NCBI RefSeq assembly: GCF_001949145.1
Contig: NW_019091368.1
Location: 3,321,296-3,383,295 of the forward strand
Length of the DNA stretch: 62,000 nt
Source: Acanthaster planci
Taxonomy: Eukaryota > Echinodermata > Asteroidea > Valvatida > Acanthasteridae
Reading direction: 5' to 3'
Shown: one piece after another, positions 1 through 10,300 of the stretch
Layout: each line of letters starts with the position of its first letter
How positions within the stretch are numbered: the first letter of the stretch is position 1
Translations under genes and position numbers: made by a program
The notes under the pieces: generated by a model
The model's database searches: none
Told to the model about the DNA's origin: nothing
What the model saw: the letters and a program-made list of their open reading frames with translations, nothing else

Positions 1-1119
1 CCCACATGCTCGTGTACATGTATTTTCCTATAATTTAGGCCCCTTTTTTCATGACTATGCTAGGATTACAAAGTAATAAGTCTGTTTTATTTATTTCTTA
101 TTGCAGATTGTTATCTAACGTCTGTAGTTGTAGCTAACGCCTTAAACGTCTGTAGCTGTAGCTAACATCTAGTGCCCAATTTCGCCTAGTTTTCATCTTG
201 CACTGTTATAGTTGTGTAACACCCAGTCATGCCAGCATGGTCAGTGCACAATGAGGCCTATCATCATGATACATGTGTAACTAGTGAAGTTGCTAATGAT
301 ATGCATGTGACGGAGTCGTCAGGAAGTATATAGGCCCTCCTATTGTCAGTACGAGTGTACACTTGACAGTTTCTCCACATTCACATAAGTTTGTGAACAG
401 GCGTCTGAATAATAATTATGGGACTAAAAGCTGAAGAATCTGAAGCATTTACTATAAATTGTCAAGAGTAAGCCGAAACTCCTCTTGGAGTCATCATGTG
501 GTTCCTTGAGGCAGTCACAACGTGTTTGCGGTGACCGGAGCCAATCGCGGCAAGACTCAGTCAAACTTTGGGTTTGAGTCTGAGGTAAGCCACGTGCTCC
601 TGTGGAACTTGAACACAGTTCTCATCACAATATGCAAGGAAGGATTCCGAGGACGCCAAACTAGTTGTAAGAGTAGCGTAGAGGTTGGCTCATTCGGAAG
701 AAGGTGTTATCAAAGTTGAGATTCATTTTGAGCCTTGAAACAGGTCAGCCGGAAGTAAATTCAAATAAGCTATTCAGATGCCAGCTATGAACAACAACAT
801 GTGTCATCTTTGGTTTTGTGACCTGTTACTACATGGCAATAGTGTCAGCAATTCAGCAACTTTTTTTCAGTGCTTTCATCAAAAGTAATGATAGCCTGTG
901 CTTTTTTTTAAAAAGTTAATCTTGCTTTCAGAAGGAAGATATGGTTGAAAGATACGTATCAGCGCCACAGTTGTGATGGTTTTTAAAGTCAGTAGTATGT
1001 AATCATCATGTGAGCAGTATTGCTAAATAAGAGCTCAAAAGAAAAAGTTGCTAGAAATAACTTTTTTGCTGATTAGAATGTGATGTTTAAATTAATTGAT
1101 TTCTCAAACTTTTTTACAG
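1..1119. other. 5' flank of the OPTN-like gene, possible non-coding first exon
   Basis: No protein-coding exon is recognised. A good donor (TCTGAG|GTAAGC) lies at 583. If an exon ending at 582 is joined to 1120, the frame of the proposed ATG has an in-frame TGA just upstream, so that exon would be 5' UTR. Nothing else stands out. Confidence 0.35.
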
Positions 1120-1301
1120 TCCAGCTAACCGACATGGTGCATACGATGGAGAACCGTACCAAGGAATTTCTCCAAATGAAAAACAGCAACCGGCAGGTGA
1201 CAGAACGCTGCAAGGAACTCCGCAAGCTGGCCAACCTGGAGATCACCAGGTTACGCAACCAGGTCCAGAACCTAGAAGATCAACAGCAGGCTGACGACCA
1301 G
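1120..1301 (+). CDS. OPTN: OPTN-like exon 1 (coding from 1134)
   Basis: The acceptor is a T-rich run ending TTTTTTACAG at 1119 and the donor is GTATGG at 1302. Coding starts at ATG 1134 and gives 56 residues of charged coiled coil (TKEFLQMKNSNRQVTERC). The region resembles the first coiled coil of OPTN around its LQQMK stretch. It ends in phase 0. The 14 nt between the acceptor and the ATG would be 5' UTR if the preceding exon is non-coding. Confidence 0.85.
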
Positions 1302-4300
1302 GTATGGGGGGGGGATGGACTGACAAGGTTCCTTGGAAATTCAAAATCCAAACTCAGCGGTCCTGTGTAGCAGATAAACTTTGTGGAAAGATTATGCAGA
1401 AATCAGGACATAGTTCCATGGACCAGATGGCGAAAATTTTCGTTCATCAAATTTTTACCAACTGGCAACCTGCAAAAAGCAATATACATTTTTATGAATT
1501 GTGGCCGGTACCCTGTTTCCACTTGGCAGATATCTGTGTTAAACCAACTTCTGCACTGGGCAACTCTCTTCAAATTGGCCCCAGAATGCATGCCGACACT
1601 TGAGTGTTCATTGAACCCAAATTTGTCATTCATAGTGTCTCCTATTCTCTGACTTTCACAATGGAATAGCTTGCTTCAGGCTGGTTTTTGCCCCCGTTAA
1701 GAAAACATTTTGACCCCACGAAACTTTGGGTCTGGATCCACCCTTGCAAGTGTTATTGAAATACCAGTTGTTTGCTGCTTAGAAGGGAGATGTTTATAGC
1801 AAGCTCCAAGAACGTGAGTTGTATTTTTTAAATGCTTCATCACCCCACTGCTGTGTAAAGGAAAAGGGGTACTCTAATTTGGCATTTAGTCGGTGTATTG
1901 TGCTAATTTTGTCACAGTTTGATGTAAAAATGGCAACGTTTTGCACCCACTTTGACATGCAGGAGAAAAGTGCCCTGAAAGTCCAGAACGAAGAATTGAA
2001 AGAGAAGGTCCACTTTTACGAGTCCAAATTACAGCGGCTTGAGGCGGAGTTAAAAGAAAAGAATGAAGAGGTAGGTTTCAACAATTTCAGGGTCAAGAAA
2101 GTGCAGCGGATTGTACTTGGTCCCCTTTCTGTACTCAATATTTGAAAATTTTGTCGCAAGGCTGGTTTATCCCACTTACCATAGCACAGAGAAATCCCCT
2201 GAAAAGAAACCTTGAGCAACTGCTCAAATTTCCTCCAATGGCTAGAAGATTCAGGACTGTTTTGAGGAGTAAATGAAGAAGATGCAGGCTTATGTTGTAT
2301 ACTGTTCTGATTCTTTGTGTTTCAAGGTCATGGTTTTCTTTGAACGGGACAATTCTAAATCAAGCAGCGAGGACATATCGGCACAAATGCCAATCTCCCT
2401 ACTTTCTCAACTCAAGAAAGACATTAAGGATGTGCAGGGCACGAGAGCGGACATCCAAACCAACTTTGCCACCTTGGAGCAGGTGCTCCAAAAGTCGGCC
2501 GCAGAGCTGAGACACTACAAGCAGCAGGCGGACCTCTTAGTGCTCGAGAAGCAGGACCTGTTGGCCCTCAACAATGAGTTGCAGACTAAAGTGTCCGTGT
2601 ACAGCAATGGCGCATCCTGGCAAGGCAGCCGGGGCACGCCGGTGTCAGCTGTGGGATCGGATGTCACGTCAGAGAGCGACACCCTGCAGGGTGCAATGGA
2701 GGGCTCCGGCAGCCAGTTCCAACTGCCCCCTCCCCCCTTCAGTCCAGGCCAGGCCTTGCACAAGTCCAGGGTGGCCCTCCAGGACGTCCTGCTTCAGCTG
2801 CAGGCTGAGAGGGACAAAGTGGCCAGCCTGATGGAGGACCTGAAGAAGGAACGGATGGATCGGAACAAGAGCGAGACCACGCTGATGGAGCAGCTGCACG
2901 CCAGGAGCGGAGAGCACGACATAGCCCTGGAGGAGCTGAAAAAGAAGCACCAGGAGCAGGTGGAAGAGCTAGTGGGGAAGCTAGATGAACTGGCGATAGC
3001 CAACCAGGTGCGTGTAACCCGCTGTTTAGTCGGTCAGTTTAGTCAAAACACTCTGTACCTGCTTGGTATTGAACAGGATCACGTTTCAGGACTTCTGACA
3101 TTTGCTGACCTTTAGGATCTTTTAAATTTTATAAACTCAAAACATAATTTAGAATGTAGAAAACTATTTACCAGTTGAATTTGTCTGAAATGATGGGCAT
3201 CTACTTGCTGTCTTTCTATATTTATTGGAAATGATCTGACCCAAAGTCAGCTCGATCTTGAACTTCGGACAGGCCTTCCTGTTGCACATTTTCAGAATGA
3301 ACTTTGCTTTTCTAGCTGAGCTCCCCATGATGATCACACATCAACTGGATTATTAACTTTTTTGGTGCCATTTTCTCCCAAGGAGCCCCACCACAGCATG
3401 GAGCTGAAACAGCAAGTCCGAAGTCTGGTGTGCGAGCTCCAGGAACGGGAAAATGTCCTACAGCAGCAGGAGCACTCGGTGAAAGACCTCCGCGCAACGT
3501 AAGACCTGCCGATCATCGTTACATTACCTATACAAAAACACCTCGTATACCAGGAATGTTACAGCTGTGTAACTTCAACCCATAAATCGTGAGAGAAACT
3601 AGGTTTTTTACCTCTACATAGTGTTTGTTGATGTCTGGCCACGTCCCACGACCAATCTTCTTCAAACTTGGTAAACGAGTAAAGACTTTCATTTTGAGTT
3701 CATTTGTGAAGTTGCAATTGATTTTGACAAAGGACATTTGACGTTACTCTCATTCTCAGGAGCTTGGGCTCTCTTGCACATAAGCTTGCGTACTGTCAGT
3801 GAGAACAGTTAGCACTAGTGGCCAACCTTTCCCAGAAAAATTGACATTTCACGAGAAAAGAATGTCTGATGTGCACTCAATTGATGTCAAAACGACCGCA
3901 AGACGTGATCTGTTAAGCACCGACGCATACAGGTACCTAGTACCACACAATATTTGTTACCACACCTCTGTGTAATGTAAGGAAGTCATGCGGAACCATT
4001 TTATTCAACCATGAAATGCCTCAAGGTTCAAACACACCCAAGCACACTACCCAGGAAGCAGCCTTAGTCGTCTTTGTACAGACTGATAGTCATTCAGAAC
4101 CACACGCCTTTAAGCCATTAATCCCTCAGCCTTTATGATGCAACACTTCTTCCACTGTCAAGCAATACTTGTAATGTAGTCATACATCGACACAGCGTGC
4201 CTGCCGCCATGGGTAGTCGTTCTTTACCTGAAACACCTATGTGGCCGCACAGCTCTTGCTTTTCAACTACATTTTCATAGTTCATTGTTAAAATGTCTAA

Positions 4301-7300
4301 AAAGTTGGGCAATTGTACGTGTATGTGATTTTTGTTTGGTTTCTACCCTTTTGGTGATGGACGTACACGGAGCTTAGATGTATATTCAGCAGTGACCTTA
4401 ACTTACTTTGACATAGAATTCCTGTGTCAAAACTGTCAACAAGCCCTACGGCCTCCCTCTTTTGAAAGGCACTGCACAATTCTTGGTTATTGTTTGTGTT
4501 CCTGAGTCATGAACTGTTGCGACACTGATATTGCATCAAGGGAGCGTGAAAGGGGAATCCCCTTGGATAGTACCCGGCCTGTCAGGTAGAAAGTTGTGTT
4601 TATTGGTTGTGCATTGGAGTGAAACTGAGAGGTGTACAGACTGTGCAGTGTAGGAGGGTTGTGTAACTACTGTTGTAGAGCTGACCAGTCGGTGTCGCCG
4701 ATGCTTTAGTTTAATACAAACTTTCCGCCTTTTATCTGCAGTCATCAATGATCAATATGTCTTGAAATAAGTTGTTTAAAGACTTATCTATATTGATCAC
4801 ATGTCTATTTTTCAAACTGTCATTTCAAATTACATTTCGAAAAATGGACATGAAGTGATTTAGTACTGTTAAAGTGCAGTAATGTAGAGCAAAACTCAGG
4901 AGTGAAAGAAAGAAAAATCTATTGATCCAAACTCCTCAAGCTTTATCGTCCAAAAAAACACCATAATGCAGAAATTTAGTGGAGTCTTCTGTGCACTTGA
5001 ACCAATTGTGACATCAAGGCTAATGTTAAGTAACAGTAGACTTGGCAATACTTCAGTTCATCGACATAACCCAAGTCGGACTCTGGCAACTTGGAGCTGT
5101 TAATGATTGTAGAATTCTACGCAGCAAACCGTGACAGTGTGTGACTTATGATAAGAGTCAAGGACATGTGCATGCAAGGTGTAGTTTTACCTCTCAGTCG
5201 GTGTCCCGAGCAAAATAGGTTCAGTGTCGTGAGCTTATGAAACTAGAAGCACAATACGAAGACAAAGATAGCATTTGTTTAAACAGTGCATTACAGGCAT
5301 TTACACAGTAGTGACATAGTAAAAGTTTATATTATTCACTCAAAGAAATCAAACCTCTTGTGAGAAATTCTACCGACACTCTGAAAAAGGCTAATGCCAT
5401 AGTTCACATTGGCAAAAGGCATACCAATACTACTTAATATGTAGGGAAACAACCTCGATGCATCACTACTTGTATACACTGCACTGCACTTAGAGTTGTT
5501 ATTGTAAAGACTTTTAGGATCAAAGGGGCATTGCTATAGTACACTGTAACGGGAGAGAAAGTTCGTGACCCCAGGTCATGAGCGACCAATATCAAATTAG
5601 CGCGTCGCGCGTGAAGCATTGTGCATAAAAAAGGAGCCTGGATGTTTAGGTTGTGTGCCTCGACAGAATTGAAGATTAAGATAAGAAAAGGGCAATGGCG
5701 GAAGAGTGAGTTAGAGCGCAAGGAGGTTGCACCAACTACTGCCCAAATGATTGGGGGGGGGGCGATAATCACATGTAATCCAACATACTCGACTGGAATC
5801 CTAGAGGTCATAGTGGCGGTTCACTGAAATAAACCGGTGATTTTGAGCTGTAACTGTGTGTGTGGCCTGTGTCTCGACTCTGGTCATTCTTAATCTTTTA
5901 CCAGAAGGAGACCGCAACCTGATTCATTCAAATCGAACTTCACATTTCACTACATGTACATTACCAAGAGAGTCTCTCGATTTTTTCATCAGGATTTTAC
6001 TGAATTTAAGACTTTTCAAACAATCTCTTTTAAGTCCAGAAAATCCCATGTTTACTGTTAACTAAAAGTTGATGTAGAACATAAGAAACTGGTATTTAAG
6101 GGTTCCCTTAGGCAAACACAAATATACACCATAGACCCTATGCTGCTGCGGATGTTTTGGCGGATAGGTCGTTTTTCTCCAATCTCACCCCTGAATTCTA
6201 CGCAAAGAGTTCGTGGATAGTGGAATTGCCATGCTCCACAAACATATCTTTCACAACGAAAATTGGCACAGATTTTAAGAAAGAAATTCAGAACAATGCC
6301 TGTTTTGGTGTGTGTTTTGGAAATGTGTAGACATAACAACCATTTCCAGTTTATGTGTATATGACCTTCACTTTTTCACTTATCCCACTGGCATTCCTGG
6401 ATCTGTTTAATTACAGATCAGTTCATCAGTTCAAGCCACTTGGCTGAATATATTCAGCTGCAATTGCGTCCTCATTGCCATCAAAATAATAGCATGGTCT
6501 GCATCACCAGGTCCCAATAGGAACCCTTGGTAATTGTTCATTGCTGAAGGAATTTGTCAATCTCTCTCATTTCTTATGTCAAAGTTGGATTTCAGCTATA
6601 TGTGTTGCTGTTCCTTGAGGCTAGAATTTCATCCTAGCATTGTCTTATCCACTTGCAGTCTGAATCCACAGTCAATGCTTCCTTCTTCTTTCAATGTCTC
6701 CAGTAACGAGGCCCTGAAAAGCAAGATAGCATTGTACCACGACGAACTGGAGGAAGTCCGGAAACAAGATTCCCAAATGATTGAAACTTTGCGAGAGGAG
6801 CTGAAGAGGCAACAGGATACATACCAGTTGGAGAAACAGCAGAAACTTATTGAAAGGTACATTGGGGTTCCTTGCTTTGATGGAACCCAAGTAAAATTTG
6901 TTTGTGGAACCTTCAAGAATTGGCCAGAAATCCCACACTATTCAGTGATTCAATGATCCAGTGGAACTCAAATGATGTGTAAAACAAAGTTTGGATACTA
7001 ATCCCAGGAAAAGCAAAGGAACAAAGGCTCTACAATCCATAGAACTCAAAAGTTACATGCCACTTTTGTGTGCAAAGCCTGCCAATGCCAACAAAGGATT
7101 TTCCTCAAAATGTGCACAAAAGTTGTCACAACAGTGGCAACCTCTGCATTGTTCATGTAAGCCGAATGCAACTTCAAGTTAAATATAAATATTAGGCAAA
7201 GATTTTTTATTTTGATGAGTAAGTAAGGCAAAAGGCTAGGACTGTTACTTTGGAGTTAATTACTTGCTGTATAGCATAGAATTCCTGGCTTTTGACATGC

Positions 7301-10300
7301 GAAGTATAAAGCAAAAATATTAAGAAATCAAGAGACACGTCATTATGGCGCTTGTTAGCTCAGGGAGGTAGAAACCCAGATATGACATACAAACAAGACA
7401 AGAGGCTTGGAAATCTCTTCAATTTCCATTCGTCCAACTAGAAGGTGATTCAAAGTGAACCCAGCCACTCAATTTCTACTCCTTCATGCTTGACTATCGA
7501 GAGCTTCATCTCAGAAGCTGAAGTATTGGGCCGTCACTGGTCTATCCTGTTGTTAACCCGTCCCTCTCAGAATGAACCATGACAAGTTGATGGATGACCA
7601 CAAACACTTAAGGCAGGAGTACAACCAGTTGTTTGCCGACTACGACAACCTGAACCGTCTGTACGAAGAGCAGAGGAGCCGAAGCACACAGGTAAGTTTC
7701 AGAGCAACTTGGCAAAGGCACTGGTTAAAGTAATCTGGTGGCGGTATGTCTGCTCTAGACATTTACTCTAGTTAAGAAATGGTTTCTTAAAAACGCTAGC
7801 TCTGTCATTTCCGTGCATGAGATTTTCTGTTATTGGAAGAAAGTTAAAGTTTAGGAGCTAGATCGTTAAAAAGAAATTTAGCAGCAACGTCATATTGCTA
7901 ATTCCATGTGATAGTTACTGGTTACGTGACAACTAAGAAGTTGATAAAGTGTGTGGAAAGATTAAACACAAGAAGTACTGCGAACCACCATTGCAAAAGG
8001 TCGGTTGAGTTTTACAGTAGAAATTGATCCAACACTCCAGTCCAACACTTGTAGTCCAGGACTCAGTGTTGTCTTTCAACAAGAATTGGGGACACCAAGC
8101 CCAAGCTTTTAGTACATCATCGCTTGTACTTTTTCATGCCCAGTTGGCGAAACTGAGAGGCAAACTGTGTGTGTGCGCTAACCTTACATAAGTAGTATGG
8201 ACTTGTGAACAAAAGTTGTCCACACAGTGCAGGAAGGGAAGACATTCTGTGTGTGGGCAGGTGTTCGTCACATTAAGAGAACAATTTCTTTTGTTTCGCC
8301 AATTAGAACTGCGGTTTGGGGACATTTCCATGTCCCCAGAATGTTTTTGGATCCTACAAAATTAGTGTAATGATACTTGCTTGTCCCCACAACTACCAAG
8401 CAAGCATACTGTGTCCGTGCGCTAACCTTACATACCTAGTGTGGACTTGTGAACAAAAGATGTCCACACACGATGCAGGAAAGGCAGACGTTCTGCAGAC
8501 TTACGCATGTCCACAGGACGTTTCCCCTTCTCTGAAAAAGAAGTTTAAAGCTTTTTGGGTAGGGGTCATCTGTCGTAAAAAGAAGAGGAATAGTCAAGGA
8601 AACCTCGTACAAAAAGCTAGCTGAAAATTGTGTTCCCAGTTCAAGAAAAATGAGTGTTTTCAATGAGTTTTCTTAACCGCACGAAAAGAATGTCCACACT
8701 AGGTATGTAAGGTGTGTGTGTGCATCCATCCGTGTGTCCGCAGTTTTTCCACTGCAACTTGAGGATTTGACGTATAGGGGTTGATCTTCGTGTCTTTTAG
8801 AGGCTTATTGATTTTGGACCCATAGGACAAAGGTCAAGGTCATTATGGTAAAAATATTTGCAGCTGCTTTCCCACCATGACTTGACTTGGAGTACAACTT
8901 CAAACTTGGTATGTGGGCTGGTCTTGGTGTCACAGGCTTGAAGCTTGGCGGAGCATCTGTGCATGTTAACACCATCAGTCCTGTGTGTCCTTTTCTTTTG
9001 CCAGGGGGTGAGTGCCGCTGCTGTGCGCGAGCTGGCCGAGCAGCGAGACAACCTGACGGCCCAGCTGATGTCGGCCGAGGAAGCCATCGGGGCCAAGCAG
9101 AACCAGCTGGAGAAAGTCCAGAGGGAACTCCAGGAGGCCAAGACGGAGCTGGAGACAGTCCCAGTTCTTCAGGCACAGGTGAGGACTGGGTGGGAGGGGG
9201 AACAAATACCTTCCAGGGCGTGGGAAGGGACAGCTGTAGTGTTCCCCTCGTCAACCAACAAAGGAAATGCTGAACTGTGTGGTCCCCACTTTCATAATTA
9301 TTCAAAGTTAATGAAAACTTTGGAAGGGCAGGGAAGAGTCTTTTGTTCTATCCGTTTATCCAACATTCACAGGATGGTTATGAGTGGCAATGAAGAAGAC
9401 AAAGAAAATTGTTGATATTCAAAGGCGGGAAAAAATCCCAGATAAATTGTCCATGTTAGTCTGGGTGGGATTCGATCCTGGGCTGCAGGGGTGGAAGGCG
9501 AGGAAAGTGCCACCGTGCTTACCCACGCCACCTGTCCCTCCATCTCACCTGGCACCAGGAGCCTTGAGATGATAAAAAAATAACCCATTTCCACAGGGTC
9601 AACGCACTAGCTTGGAAGAGGTACGAGTGTAAATCCCTTGGGGATGGGACGGTACTTATTCCCTCCCCCCTCTACGTTTTGACGGGATGAGCTGTATGAT
9701 CCCCCAACACACATGGCGGGGAATCACAAAGTGTAGATTCATAGGTTAATTTCGGATTTCTCGTTAGCCTAAAAATGAAGTAAAATGTAATGAAAACAAC
9801 AGAGAACAAACAGTATAACTTCAACTTTTACCTTAAACTTTTGTCTTTTTTATGTAAGCTTTAAGTGTGTAAGTAGACATTGGCCTATGATGTACATTTT
9901 TATCATTAACCCTCCTATGCTGAAGTCACTCTTTGGGTCACTTGGTAAACACCTCAAAGAAGCACAGCTGTGTCGTGTTGTGCACTGCACCAACATGCAA
10001 GAGAGTGACCTTGGGCACTTGTGCATATTTGTGCTGTAAAACCAAAGGAGGGTTAACAAAGCTCCAAGTGAATTTCCATGGCTCTGGGTCATTACCCGAA
10101 CCCCCCAGTTGCCGGCATGGATTTACCTCACTGGGAAGACGGCATACTTTGTTGATAGAAAATCCTGCATAACGGGGCTTGGTTTTTACGTATTTTTGTC
10201 CAGGCCGAAATCTACAAGAATGACTTTGATGCGGAGAGGGAAGCACGGGAGAAGGCGCACACGGAGCGTGAAGCCCTGATGGACGAGCTGGAAGCCGTGA

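Noticed and set aside
522-719. Open frame upstream of the OPTN-like gene
   Set aside because: It lacks an ATG, runs through a good donor site and is out of phase with the first coding exon.
1783-1813. Possible small OPTN-like exon encoding GDVYSKLQE before a GTGAGT donor
   Set aside because: Its length (31 or 28 nt) breaks the frame between exons 1 and 2, which otherwise join cleanly in phase 0.
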